Of a DNA stretch of 64,000 bases, positions 43,883-53,402 are shown piece after piece. A program made the position numbers and the translations under genes. Source of the stretch: Spirochaetota bacterium (GTDB lineage: Bacteria; Spirochaetota; Spirochaetia; Treponematales; UBA12059); the NCBI GenBank assembly GCA_029547205.1, contig JAKPPT010000068.1, forward strand, positions 167,922-231,921. The letters are read 5' to 3'. A model generated the notes under the pieces. It worked only from the letters and a program-made list of their open reading frames with translations, did not search any database and had not been told where the DNA came from. The first letter of the stretch is position 1. Every line of letters starts with the position of its first letter.

Positions 43883-44503
43883 TTACTCACGAAGCAACGC
43901 TAGTATGCGATCTTTCCCCTGTTTGGCATCGATATACAGAGGATTAAGTTCGAGAGCCTTTGAATAGGCCGTAACCGCATTCTGATAATCTTTTAAGCGC
44001 TCATAGATGTAGCCCAATCTCGTCCACCAGAGCACATTACTCGCATCATATAAAAGCGCAGTACTCATTGCAATGCTGGCATGCTGCAGCTTTTCCTGTC
44101 TAATATAAATTTCTCCAATAAAATAGTACACAACACCGATGCGCGAACCATCGGGTAAAAGATTAATATACTGTGTAAAATATTCTAATGCTTCTTTGTT
44201 TTTCCCCATATAAAAAGCGGCTTCCCCTAAAATTTCTATAACGCGTGGGTCGTTGCGGATAGCAAGCGCTTTTTTCGCATAGAGTTCGGCATCACCCCAG
44301 CGCTTGAGCGCAAGCAATGACCAGCAGAGTACTACATACGAATCCATATTGCTAGGATTCTGCTCAAGCTCTAATAGACAGACCTGCCGTGCTTCTTCAT
44401 ATTTTCCTTCGCGATATAATTTTAGCGCATCTGGTTTTGTTTGAGCGGTAGCCACTGATAATAGTAAAGCAAAAACTACTAGTGTAATAAAAATCTTACG
44501 CAT
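43883..44503 (-). CDS. Exported TPR protein
   Basis: A 206-residue protein with a signal peptide ending SVATAQ, then about four to five tetratricopeptide repeats (ALKLYREGKYEEARQVCLLELEQNP; LKRWGDAELYAKKAL; YMGKNKEALEYFTQYINLLP; RLKDYQNAVTAYSKALELNP). It is probably a periplasmic scaffold in envelope assembly. ATG 44503 overlaps the bactofilin stop by 8 bp and the gene abuts mtaB, so all three are translationally coupled. Confidence 0.85.
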   Translation of the reverse strand: MRKIFITLVVFALLLSVATAQTKPDALKLYREGKYEEARQVCLLELEQNPSNMDSYVVLCWSLLALKRWGDAELYAKKALAIRNDPRVIEILGEAAFYMGKNKEALEYFTQYINLLPDGSRIGVVYYFIGEIYIRQEKLQHASIAMSTALLYDASNVLWWTRLGYIYERLKDYQNAVTAYSKALELNPLYIDAKQGKDRILALLRE

Positions 44504-44852
44504 GATGGTTCATGAGACAGATACCATTAAATTTGCACCCTGGTTCAATAGCAATTTCCTTTGCAGTAATATCACCATGAACTTCTGCACAGGCAAATAG
44601 CTCCACTTTCCCACTGGCACGGATATTCCCCTTGAGATACCCACGCACCGCGACATTTCGTGCAGTAATATTTGCCTCTACTTTGGCTTTTTCATCTATG
44701 TATAAATCACTTGAACTTTCTATTGTACCGCTCATAACTCCTTTAATCATAAGCGGATACTTAAATTGCAGTACTCCATGAAACTCAACATCGTCAGCCA
44801 GTATGGTATCGAGTATATCTTCATCAACAGGAATTAAATGTACATCACTCAT
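44496..44852 (-). CDS. Bactofilin
   Basis: A 118-residue protein made almost entirely of the right-handed beta-helix bactofilin domain (DDVEFHGVLQFKYPLMIKGVMSGTIESS; VRGYLKGNIRASGKVELFACAEVHGDI). Bactofilins polymerise without nucleotide and guide cell-wall synthesis or envelope shape; spirochaetal examples influence helicity and cell morphology. It has no signal peptide, as expected for a cytoplasmic filament. ATG 44852 is preferred to the ATG at 44879, although neither has a strong ribosome binding site. It is the first gene of the envelope operon. Confidence 0.9.
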   Translation of the reverse strand: MSDVHLIPVDEDILDTILADDVEFHGVLQFKYPLMIKGVMSGTIESSSDLYIDEKAKVEANITARNVAVRGYLKGNIRASGKVELFACAEVHGDITAKEIAIEPGCKFNGICLMNHHA

Positions 44853-45018
44853 GTGCGTATTGTAGCAAGGACAGAACATTAAGGCAATATTCTAACTATA
44901 CGCTTCGCAGTTCTATGCAGATATATCACTTTTTGCTAAAATTACTTCGAGCAATGCGCTGTGGCATTAACGTTATGCACATTCTTCATGACACTAGACA
45001 AGTAATGGAGGCTTGCGT

Positions 45019-46320
45019 ATGTCCGATTTCAGTATCCCTTCACTTGGAAAATGTACGTTACAATCGCCCATTAAACTCTCAAATGTTATCGGCGATAGAA
45101 TAGCTAACTATATACGCGATAGCGATCTCGTGCGGTATAACGTTCATGCGGATATGAGCACTATATCTGATCCAACACAGTTTTTTGAAAAAGCAGGCCC
45201 TAGGGAAAAAATATACTTTGCACCGCAGCATGTACACGCTGCAATTGTTACGTGCGGAGGACTTTGTCCTGGACTAAATGATGTTATCCGGTCTGTGGTG
45301 CGCTGCTTATGGTATCGGTATGGCGTACGCCGAATAAGCGGTATCCAGTTTGGATACAGGGGATTGCTGCCAGAGTACGGATACGACATTAAACCCCTTG
45401 ATCCTGATATTGTCGACGATATTCACAAGCTTGGTGGCACTATACTGGGATCCTCCCGCGGAGGCGGAGAGCGCACTGCTGATATTGTAGATTCACTCGA
45501 ACGGCTCAATATCAACATGCTATTTACAATTGGAGGTGATGGTACACAAAAAGGGTCACTCGCGCTTGCTGATGAAATTGAGCGCCGTAACCTCAAGATT
45601 TCGGTGATAGGTATTCCAAAAACTATTGACAATGATCTTTTATACGTTGACCGGAGCTTTGGATTTGATACCGCTGTTGCTCAGGCAAGCATGGCAGTAA
45701 CAGCTGCTCACACTGAGGCACATTCATCGATAAACGGAATCGGTCTTGTAAAACTGATGGGTCGAGAGTCTGGTTTTATCGCAGTGCATACCGTTCTCGC
45801 AGTTCATGAAGTGAATTTTGTACTCATACCGGAAGTTGATTTTGATCTCGAAGGACCTAATGGGCTTTTTGTACACCTCGAACAACGACTCAAAGAACGA
45901 AACCATGCGGTCATTGTCGTTGCAGAGGGAGCCGGACAAAAGTTTGTACATGCAGAAGGAACCGATGCCTCGGGCAACAAAAAGCTGGGCGATATCGGTT
46001 TGTACCTCAAGGACGCAATCACTGCATACTTTAAGCAAAAAAACATAGAAATAAACATGAAATACATCGATCCGAGCTACATAATTCGCTCTTCGCCTGC
46101 TAATCCGAGTGATTCAGTGTACTGTGATCGTTTGGGAAGCAATGCAGTGCATGCAGCTATGGCAGGAAAGACAAAAATCATTATTGGCATGGTCAATAAC
46201 GAATTTGTTCATATTCCTACACAGATTGCTATTGCAAAACGCAACAAAGTGGAACCGGAATCGAGCTTATGGCGCGACGCGATTGAAGCAACACGACAGC
46301 CACTTTCTATGGTTAACTAA
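45019..46320 (+). CDS. pfkA: 6-phosphofructokinase, long (clade X-like) type
   Basis: A 433-residue phosphofructokinase. It shows [13 protein letters not shown], the GYRGL loop, GGDGTQKG and IPKTIDNDL, and MGRESGFI. The GGDG (not GGDD) supports ATP as phosphoryl donor, and PKTIDND is shared with long ATP-PFKs of trypanosomes and some spirochaetes rather than short bacterial ATP-PFKs (PGTIDND). Donor preference is inference from these residues. GGAGG sets ATG 45019; the in-frame TTG at 45013 is rejected. It stands alone, divergent from the bactofilin operon. Confidence 0.88.
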   Translation: MSDFSIPSLGKCTLQSPIKLSNVIGDRIANYIRDSDLVRYNVHADMSTISDPTQFFEKAGPREKIYFAPQHVHAAIVTCGGLCPGLNDVIRSVVRCLWYRYGVRRISGIQFGYRGLLPEYGYDIKPLDPDIVDDIHKLGGTILGSSRGGGERTADIVDSLERLNINMLFTIGGDGTQKGSLALADEIERRNLKISVIGIPKTIDNDLLYVDRSFGFDTAVAQASMAVTAAHTEAHSSINGIGLVKLMGRESGFIAVHTVLAVHEVNFVLIPEVDFDLEGPNGLFVHLEQRLKERNHAVIVVAEGAGQKFVHAEGTDASGNKKLGDIGLYLKDAITAYFKQKNIEINMKYIDPSYIIRSSPANPSDSVYCDRLGSNAVHAAMAGKTKIIIGMVNNEFVHIPTQIAIAKRNKVEPESSLWRDAIEATRQPLSMVN

Positions 46321-46361
46321 CTATGAGTTGTGCAGTTTAGTCTGCAGGTATTGTAGTCTGC

Positions 46362-46838
46362 TTAAATTTGCTCGAATTGTGATTCATCTCTTATAAATTC
46401 CGGGAAACAGTAACAAATTGTTCCCGTTCGAGTTACTCTAATTTCCGCAACCTGTTTGGCAACAAGCTTTTCAAGTACACTTTTAGATTTATCAATATCA
46501 ATATTTGCTTCCATTGCCAGGAGACTTGGAGTAACCGTACCATTATTAGCTCTCGCAAGACGTAGCGCAATAGTTTCCGGAGCTGGTAAGTTTGATTTCT
46601 CACTGTTCAATGCGTATAAACTGTTTTGCATCTGTTTTTGCTGAAGAAGCTTGAAATTTGCAGCTTCAACCTGGGTTGGCAGTGTAAAAAAGTCATATAT
46701 TGCACCAATCATTCCCAACCCTCCGGAAACCATCCAAAGTATACCCGTCGGGATTTTACCTAAATAGAATCGATGAAACCCTAATGCTCCGAAACCTGAG
46801 AGAAACCACAAAAGATATGCAATACCTACACTGTACAT
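46362..46838 (-). CDS. TM2-domain membrane protein with a winged-helix-like tail
   Basis: A 158-residue protein. Residues 1-55 match the TM2 domain (GFGALGFHRFYLGKIPTGILWMVSGGLGMIGAIYDFFTLP), two membrane helices joined by a conserved loop. After a short linker, residues of about 85-145 form a small helix-turn-helix-like domain (TVTPSLLAMEANIDIDKSKSVLEKLVAK..EIRVTRTGTICYCFPEF). The function of TM2 proteins is unknown. GGGAG precedes ATG 46838. It is convergent with pfk. Confidence 0.78.
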   Translation of the reverse strand: MYSVGIAYLLWFLSGFGALGFHRFYLGKIPTGILWMVSGGLGMIGAIYDFFTLPTQVEAANFKLLQQKQMQNSLYALNSEKSNLPAPETIALRLARANNGTVTPSLLAMEANIDIDKSKSVLEKLVAKQVAEIRVTRTGTICYCFPEFIRDESQFEQI

Positions 46839-47210
46839 AGCAGCTCCCTATAATAATTCGGATATAGTATACTGATTTTTTTATAGTAAGTCGACAATGA
46901 GTACTTTATAAGCTCAATCTATATGACAGGCATTAGACACGTCGCTCGCAATGTATAGTGCCAGGAAGCTTGTGAATACAGTCAGCAGCACAACATATAG
47001 CATATATTGATCTAGCGTAAACAATATATTGCATACATTGCTAAATATTCGACGATTCAATACTGAGAGATCGGATTTTCACAATTTTCGTGGTACTAAA
47101 CAGTAATTTTTATATTCAAAACGTGATGGTACTATAGCATGGGAAACGTATTCGCGCAAATAAAGTATTTAATTATATGGCGATGTTAATGCCAAAAAGA
47201 CGAGATTGGA
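46839..47210. other. AT-rich intergenic stretch before tRNA-Cys
   Basis: No open frame of interest, tRNA or terminator was seen. It contains one degenerate half-site of the TAGTGTCACGAA element at 47081-47098 and otherwise simple AT-rich sequence. Confidence 0.5.
47081..47098 (+). repeat. Degenerate half-site of the inverted-repeat element
   Basis: ACAATTTTCGTGGTACTA, 14 of 18 matches to ACAAGCTTCGTGACACTA. Confidence 0.45.
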
Positions 47211-47350
47211 CCCCGGCCACGGGGCACCGACTTGCTTCCAGCCTGGTTTGTTCTCAATAAACAGAGAGGCGCCGATCGGACCCCGGCCACGGGGCACCGA
47301 CTTGCTTCCAGCCTGGTTTATTCACAATAAACAGAGAGGCGCCGATCGGA
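47211..47350. repeat. 70-bp tandem duplication including the tRNA-Cys 3' end
   Basis: Units 47211-47280 and 47281-47350 are identical except for two bases. The last 14 bp of each unit equal the 3' end of tRNA-Cys, so the tRNA tail is duplicated with the 56 bp that follows it on the minus strand. The 56-bp part contains a GGGGC/CCCCGG hairpin. A seven-base remnant of a third unit (GATTGGA) stands at 47204-47210. Tandem or att-like origin cannot be told apart here. Confidence 0.85.
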
Positions 47351-47408
47351 TTTGAACCGATGCATAAAGGTTTTGCAGACCTCTCCCTTACCACTTGGGT
47401 ACGGCGCC
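47337..47408 (-). tRNA. tRNA-Cys (GCA)
   Basis: On the minus strand the acceptor GGCGCCG pairs with CGGCGCC. The D-arm is CCCA-AGTGGTA-AGGG, the anticodon loop CTGCAAA carries GCA, and the T-arm is ATCGG-TTCAAAT-CCGAT. The discriminator is U, the identity base for cysteine. CCA is not encoded. Confidence 0.96.
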
Positions 47409-47504
47409 TGGAACTTCTACTGAAGTGTACATACCATACCAAGTTTTCAATAAAAAGTAAAGTATACTGGCATGTAATCTTGTAAGAATAGTATAATCAG
47501 TACC

Positions 47505-48455
47505 ATGTCAGCAGAAAATCATGAAACAGTACTCAACCTGTTTTCCAATATTCGTGATCGAACGTACGCAAATGAGGGACGCTGTGTCTGTGAAGGGCGC
47601 ATTGTCATAGAAAAGGCACTACAGAACAATATCGAACTGGAAGCTTTACTTTGCACAGAAATACGTCTTGCGGAGTATCAGACTTTATGCAGGAGCTATC
47701 CTGCAGGCAGGTCTGTCCCCATTATCGGAAAGCCACATGCCGAAATTGAAAAACTCGCTGGCTTTGATTTTCACCGTGGAGCGCTTGCCATTGCCCGCCG
47801 TCCAGCAATACTCGAACTAACGGTGCCAGGGACAAATCTTCCAGTTCAAGGAGAATTACCGCCACCTGAAAATCATCTAACGGCACCTGGTTCTGCAAGT
47901 TCCGTATCGACTCAGCTTATGGAGACCATTACTGGCAATGTGCTGGTACTCTGGCAGGTAACAGATCCTGATAATCTGGGGACACTCATTCGGTCTGCAT
48001 CGGCACTGGGAGCCCGTGCAATCATTCTAGGGCCAGGCTCTGCTGACCCATACTGCCGTAAAGCACTCCGTACCAGCATGGGGTGTGCCTTTTCTATGCC
48101 TATCTTGCACGTTCGGGACGCCTCTGCGCTCGCTTTTTTCGCTGAGTACACTGATGCACTACTCATAGCAGCCTGTCCAGTATCTGCGGACAGAACCACC
48201 ACGGCAACGTGCCGGTACAACAAGCTCTTGCTTGAACCGTGCACTCAAGCAGTTCCCACCATAACAGAAACAACGCGGCCATTCTGGCTCATTCTCGGGA
48301 ATGAGGGGTGGGGGCTCCCGGACAATCTTTTAGCACGAGTACACTATAAGGCGGCAATCCCCATGCATAACAGCACCGATTCCCTCAATGTCGCAGCTGC
48401 AGGCGCAATTTTGCTGTATGAATTATTCTTAGATCGCCAGAACCGAATCAATTAG
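47505..48455 (+). CDS. TrmH-family (SpoU) RNA 2'-O-methyltransferase
   Basis: A 316-residue methyltransferase. An N-terminal substrate-binding region (residues 1-100; FSNIRDRTYANEGRCVCEGRIVIEKAL) precedes the SPOUT knot, with DPDNLGTLIRSASALGA (motif 1), LILGNEGWGL (motif 2) and IPMHNSTDSLNVAAAGAILLYE (motif 3), the knot that binds SAM. It methylates a ribose in rRNA or tRNA; the target is unknown. A Pro/Ser-rich linker of about 35 residues between the two parts looks inserted. One GGGGACAGACC-type word lies within the gene. Start ATG 47505 has no strong ribosome binding site. Confidence 0.88.
   Translation: MSAENHETVLNLFSNIRDRTYANEGRCVCEGRIVIEKALQNNIELEALLCTEIRLAEYQTLCRSYPAGRSVPIIGKPHAEIEKLAGFDFHRGALAIARRPAILELTVPGTNLPVQGELPPPENHLTAPGSASSVSTQLMETITGNVLVLWQVTDPDNLGTLIRSASALGARAIILGPGSADPYCRKALRTSMGCAFSMPILHVRDASALAFFAEYTDALLIAACPVSADRTTTATCRYNKLLLEPCTQAVPTITETTRPFWLILGNEGWGLPDNLLARVHYKAAIPMHNSTDSLNVAAAGAILLYELFLDRQNRIN
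47709..47720 (+). repeat. AGGTCTGTCCCC dispersed word, copy 10
   Basis: Inside the TrmH-family gene, encoding GRSVP at the end of the N-terminal domain. Confidence 0.6.
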
Positions 48456-48547
48456 TAAAAGTATTACCGCACTTCAGTTTTTTGTTATACTTTGTGTTAT
48501 ATTGTAAACGTATAATGATTTTCCTGGTTTTAACCAAGGGGGTTTTT

Positions 48548-50709
48548 ATGAAAAAGATGTTTTACATTAACAATCATTACAATACTGCTAGCAAATTGCA
48601 GTGCGCCTCTCATTCGTTCAGGCAAAGCTGACATCGAAATAGCTCTCGGCGGTGTTATACCACAAATAAGTCACGATGATATAGCTTTTCTGTCAGAAGC
48701 CCGAGCCATTACACCAAACACACTAAAAGTACGTGCTGCAATTACTGGCGAACAGTATTCAAAAACAGTATTTAAAAACATTTACCGTACCTGTACTCTC
48801 CTCTACAACCGTGCTGACAGGTCTCCCCGCTTTTGAACCTCTCACCATAAGGCTCGAAGCACTCGATTATGAAGAAAAAACCATAACAAGCTGGACAGGC
48901 ACTGTAACGCTTAATCCTGGAAGAAACAGCATCCGGGCTGTCATGAAGCCTCCCGTTGAAGCTGTTAGCAATTTCCCGGTAGGCGCTGGTGGAGTTACCA
49001 TTCCATTTGGGAAAGCTCAATTTTATCGCTACTACCATGATAACTTTAATATGATATGGCGAACCCAGATGCTCATTGCAAATACAAATGGCCAGGGCAG
49101 CATATGGATGGGTGTATACAATGAAAACTGGGAACCTCTTGAAACTATTATAACAGAAAGCAAAGCCGATGGCTGGGCGGTATTTGATTTTACTGGAGAC
49201 GAAACTATTGTTTATATAGCACTTGCCTATATACGGTCAGACGGGTATCCTCCAAAATCTTCTGGCATACAGGTTGACCTAGCTATAAAAGATACATACT
49301 TTGTCAATCCGACTGCTGTTGCATCTGGGACCGGCTCACGTTCAGAGCCTTATAATCTTTCAGACTTTAACAATTATTTCGGTGGCTTACCATTTGCAGC
49401 ATTTATCCTCGGACAGGGCACATATGAACCAATATCTATAAGTGGATCGCAATGGCTCTTAGGAGGTTTTGATCCCTCTGACTGGAAAAAGCGCACTCCT
49501 CGAACGAGTGTTTTCACAACAACACAAGACCACACTCCTGCAATAGCCATAAGTGGATACGATACCGTTGTTCTCGATGGACTCGCGGTACGTACTAATG
49601 TTACCAGTGGAGAAGCGCGAGCTGTTTTATACAACAGCACGGGAAGTCTCTCGATCAAAAATTGTGAAATTGTTGGAATTCGCACTGAATCCCTTACATC
49701 AGACATTACATCGTATGCTCTCAGATCAGACACAAATAGCTCTGGCAGCATTTTTATATATGGAAGCACCCTGAGCGGAGGAGAAATCACAGGAGCAGCA
49801 AACAATTCTATAACATTAGTTGCTATAAGTATTGAATCACCGATAGAGCTCACTGTTCTCCGCAGTCGTATTGATGGTGGTACAATACATGCAGTAGATG
49901 CAACATTTAATGACCATACTCTTCAAACATCAGCAATAAATATAAATGTTGGACTAGACCAATATACCAGCACAATAATAGCTTCCAGTTTCATTTGGGG
50001 AGGCGTCATTTACAGCAATCTAATATCACCACGCACTCAAGCTCTTACCTTTGGCGATTACAGCAATGTTTATATTACGTCTTCAATACTACATGCAGGA
50101 TATGTTAATTTTACAGGAACAGCTGACATGATCCGGATGACTGCACTTGGGAATTATAGCTCTGGTGGAACTGCATCACTCATAGTTGCAGGGTCTATAC
50201 TCGATGCTGGATACTTTGAGACTGCTACTACTATTGCAGCAGCAATAGCTTACGAACAGCAGAGTTCTATTAGTACAACAATCGCTGGTTCTATTTTTAT
50301 TACCAATAATAACAGTAATACCAGTAATGCAGAAATTACACCAACACCTGTTCATCTCTTAAACAATGATTCACAGCCAGAATTATTCGACTGTGCATTT
50401 ATCGGTCCAGAACAAAGAGCATATGTTTCAAATAGTTACCAACCCCTTAATGCAGCAACACTGATACACCTCAATGAGGTTATATCCACCTTGTTTGTCT
50501 CATACACACGTCCAGCATCATTTGCTCAATTCCTTGCAAACAACTGGAAGCCCGCAGGTTCTCTGAAAGGCTTGCAAACAACAACACTTCCTGAATCATG
50601 GGGACTCAACTCTGACTTGCTTACTCCGTATCCCTTCCTGCTTGTTGATCTCGAAAACAAAGTACGACCGGCTACTGCTTACTGGACAATTGGTCCATAT
50701 CAAAATTAA
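48548..50709 (+). pseudogene. Beta-helix (DUF1565-like) lipoprotein gene with two single-base insertions
   Basis: ATG 48548 (after GGGGG) begins MKKMF; removing one T from the run at 48560-48563 gives a clean lipoprotein signal, TLTIITILLANCS (lipobox LLANC). A second insertion, one A too many at 48774-48778, must be removed to join this to the long frame 48733-50709. Repaired, the protein would be about 720 residues: an Ig-like region, then a parallel beta-helix (SGTGSRSEPYNLSDFNN; LDGLAVRTN; many NCEIVG/GSTLSGG/RSRIDGG turns). Both lesions are in homopolymers, so either the gene is newly dead or the sequence has indels. As it stands only a signal-less fragment could be made. Confidence 0.82.
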
Positions 50710-50760
50710 TTCTTGCGTGCTGCTTAGCATTTCAAAATGCTCAGCAGCATGTAGGGTACG

Positions 50761-50772
50761 AGGTCTGTCCCT
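50761..50772 (+). repeat. AGGTCTGTCCCT dispersed word, copy 11
   Basis: Intergenic, 50 bp after the beta-helix lipoprotein gene; the last base differs from the consensus. Confidence 0.55.
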
Positions 50773-50846
50773 CTAAAAAAATTTAAAAAAATGATCAGTA
50801 TGTTCTTGCACAAACTACTCGTGAGGCATATTATCAGTATAGCTAT

Positions 50847-51299
50847 ATGAAAAAGACGTTTTTAGAAGGCTGGTCAAAAGTAGAAAAAACTACCTTAGGT
50901 ATCATCCTTACATTAGGTATCCTGTTTTTTTTCATACCGCTCGTGCTTTTACCTTTTAGAAAAAACAGTACCATCCCATCACAGCTTGCACAAAATCAAA
51001 CGATAATTTCCCTAGGCACTGTAAGAGTAAACTTTGAGCAAAAACCTAAACGAATTGTCGTACTTTCGCTGAGCGTAATCATCACAGAATCAGAAAAAGA
51101 GTTTCTCGATGAAATTTCGGTAAAAAAGAACCGCCTTAAAACAGCTGCTGAATCGTACATTCAACAAATTGCTGGTTCTGGAACACAGCAAGAGCTTGCT
51201 CCTCTCCTCAGTCAGGGACTACTGGATACATTAAACAGTATGGTTTATCTTGGGAAAATAAGTGATGTGCTCATAGAGAACTTTGAAATCATAGAATGA
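50847..51299 (+). CDS. FliL-like single-pass membrane protein
   Basis: A 150-residue protein with one transmembrane helix (residues 16-38) and a periplasmic domain of the FliL type: a beta strand (KRIVVLSLSVIITESEKEFLDEISVKKNRLKTAAESYIQQIAGS) followed by a helix and IENFEII at the end. FliL stabilises stator units around the flagellar motor. The assignment rests on fold-like pattern and length, not strong identity, and the gene is away from other flagellar genes. It is followed 9 bp later by another small gene, so the two form an operon. Confidence 0.5.
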   Translation: MKKTFLEGWSKVEKTTLGIILTLGILFFFIPLVLLPFRKNSTIPSQLAQNQTIISLGTVRVNFEQKPKRIVVLSLSVIITESEKEFLDEISVKKNRLKTAAESYIQQIAGSGTQQELAPLLSQGLLDTLNSMVYLGKISDVLIENFEIIE

Positions 51300-51308
51300 G
51301 GAGCTACA

Positions 51309-51695
51309 ATGATCGTTGAGCTTTTTAGTGTTTGTGATTTTGCACAGGATATGATGGGCAAATTGACGCTTGTCGGTGTATTCGATTCTATCTCTGTTAA
51401 AAATTTTCCTGCAGTACACCCCCTCCTCTCTATTGCGATACGCATTCGTTACACAATATTTGAACAGGGCAAGCACGATGTACGAATTGAAATTAAAGAT
51501 ACACAAAATCGTGAGCTTGTCCCAGCATTTCAGTCAAGCATCACAATTTCCGCAATGAATAGTGATTCTGTCTGTACCAATTTGACGCTTAACCTTATGA
51601 ATTTAAAATTTGATTATGAAACTACCTGGAGAATTACCTTATTTATCGATGCTCAAGAACGAGCAAACATTCCACTTTACATTCGAAAGGCATAG
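51309..51695 (+). CDS. Conserved hypothetical protein (DUF6941-like)
   Basis: A 128-residue cytoplasmic protein with no signal. It starts VELFSVCDFAQDMMGKLTLVGVFDSI and is predicted all-beta with C2-like strands (IRIRYTIFEQGKHDVRIEIKDTQ; LNLMNLKFDYETTWRITLFID). The opening closely resembles proteins grouped as DUF6941, whose role I do not know. GAGGAG precedes ATG 51309. It is coupled to the FliL-like gene. A function cannot be inferred from the neighbours. Confidence 0.62.
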   Translation: MIVELFSVCDFAQDMMGKLTLVGVFDSISVKNFPAVHPLLSIAIRIRYTIFEQGKHDVRIEIKDTQNRELVPAFQSSITISAMNSDSVCTNLTLNLMNLKFDYETTWRITLFIDAQERANIPLYIRKA

Positions 51696-51811
51696 CATAG
51701 CTCACTAATTTTTTTGCTTGCATATAATGCAAAACCAGTCTACAATAATTATCAATATAGCTATGCGATCTGCATGGCTTAAAAGTTTTTCATAATTATG
51801 GAGGAAACTTT

Positions 51812-53383
51812 ATGAAGAGAATCTTTTCCAGTTTACTCCTTGTCGCACTCATTCTGTCACTTACAGTAAGCTGCGGCCAGGCTGGTAAAGGTGGTGAGTT
51901 CATTATCAATAATGGTACTGAACCACAAACACTTGATCCCTCAAAGATTTCTGGCGTTCCTGAACACCGAATCTACATGGCATTATTCGAAGGTCTTGTA
52001 ATCAATGATCCAAAAACTTCATTAGCTGCACCTGGTCTTGCAGAAAGCTGGACAGTAAGCAATGAAGGAACAACTATTACCTTCAAGCTCAGAAAATCAG
52101 TCTGGTCAGATGGGACTCCTGTAACAGCTCACACATTTGTAAAAAGCTGGCTCAGAACACTCGCTCCTGAAACTGGTGCTGAATATGCATATATGATCAC
52201 AATGGTTGTAAAAGGTGCAGAAGATTATAACACTGGTAAAGCTGGTCCTGAAGCAGTTGCAGTGAAAGCACTTGATGACTATACACTCCAGGTAGATCTC
52301 ATTGGTCCTATGCCCTATGCAGTTGATATGATGGCACACTATGCTTATGCAGTGTTACCCATGCATGTTATTGAAAAATTGGGCGATGACTGGATTAAGC
52401 CTGAAAATATTGTCTGCAATGGTCCATTCAAACTCGAAGAATGGAAACCAAAAGAATATCTCACTGTTGTAAAAAACCCCAAATATTGGGATGCAAAGAA
52501 TGTAAAGCTTAGCAAAATTAAGTTCCTGCCTATCGATGATAACAACACCGCTTATAATATGTACAAAAATGGCGAAATGGACTGGAATACTGGTGTACCG
52601 CTCGACATGATCGATGAAGCACGCGTTCGCCCCGATTACCAGGTAGCACCGCAGGTTGCGACTTACTACTATATATTCAACATGACTCGAAAACCATTCA
52701 CCGATGTTCGTGTCCGCAAAGCTCTTGCTATGGCACTTGATCGACAGGAACTTGTTACGAAAGTAACAAAAGGCGGACAGATGCCTACCTATGCAATGGT
52801 TCCCCCCATGGAAGGATATACCCCAGCTGCTGGCAATCCATTCAATGTAGCTGAAGCTCAAAAGCTTTTAGCTGAAGCTGGTTATCCAAACGGTAAAGGA
52901 TTCCCCAAAGTAGTGCTGCTCTACAACACGAGCGAAGGTCACAAAAAGATTGCTGAATGGGCACAGGAACAGTGGAAAAAATATCTTGGCATCGAAGTTG
53001 CACTTGTAAACCAGGAATGGAAAACCTTCCTTGATACACGTCAGAACTCCCACGATTTCGATTTCTGCCGCGCTGGCTGGGTTGGTGACTACCTCGATCC
53101 AAACACCTTCCTCGATATGTTCATATCAACATCAGGCTTAAATGACGGGCTCTATAACAATCCACAATTTGATGAACTTGTTAAAAAAGCTGCTACAATG
53201 CCAGCAGGAACTGAGCGCCTCAAAGTCCTCCAGCAAGCTGAAGAGATTATGGTTACTCAGGATCAACATGTTATTCCGCTTTATCACTATGTAAACATCG
53301 ATCTTATCGATCTTTCAAAGTGGGGCGGCTGGTATCCGAACCCGCTCGGAATACATAACTGGAAATTTATTTTTAGAAAATAA
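51812..53383 (+). CDS. oppA: Oligopeptide ABC transporter substrate-binding lipoprotein OppA
   Basis: A 523-residue periplasmic binding protein of the SBP_bac_5 family, with lipobox LTVSC (about residue 21). The family signature is clear: NNGTEPQTLDPSKISGVPEHRIYMALFEGLVI, LAESWTVSNEGTTITFKLRKSVWSDGTPVTA, and RPDYQVAPQVATYYYIFNMTRKPFTDVRVRKALAMALDR. It binds peptides in the periplasm and delivers them to OppBC. GGAGG precedes ATG 51812. A strong hairpin follows the gene, so the abundant binding protein is likely transcribed in excess of the permease genes downstream. Confidence 0.95.
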   Translation: MKRIFSSLLLVALILSLTVSCGQAGKGGEFIINNGTEPQTLDPSKISGVPEHRIYMALFEGLVINDPKTSLAAPGLAESWTVSNEGTTITFKLRKSVWSDGTPVTAHTFVKSWLRTLAPETGAEYAYMITMVVKGAEDYNTGKAGPEAVAVKALDDYTLQVDLIGPMPYAVDMMAHYAYAVLPMHVIEKLGDDWIKPENIVCNGPFKLEEWKPKEYLTVVKNPKYWDAKNVKLSKIKFLPIDDNNTAYNMYKNGEMDWNTGVPLDMIDEARVRPDYQVAPQVATYYYIFNMTRKPFTDVRVRKALAMALDRQELVTKVTKGGQMPTYAMVPPMEGYTPAAGNPFNVAEAQKLLAEAGYPNGKGFPKVVLLYNTSEGHKKIAEWAQEQWKKYLGIEVALVNQEWKTFLDTRQNSHDFDFCRAGWVGDYLDPNTFLDMFISTSGLNDGLYNNPQFDELVKKAATMPAGTERLKVLQQAEEIMVTQDQHVIPLYHYVNIDLIDLSKWGGWYPNPLGIHNWKFIFRK

Positions 53384-53402
53384 ATAGCCATCATGAAAGA
53401 AA

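Noticed and set aside
45019-46320. PPi-dependent phosphofructokinase
   Set aside because: The GGDG donor motif favours ATP; PPi enzymes have GGDD.
47254-47442. A 62-codon minus-strand frame over tRNA-Cys
   Set aside because: It is a shadow of the tRNA and its duplicated tail; no ribosome binding site or domain.
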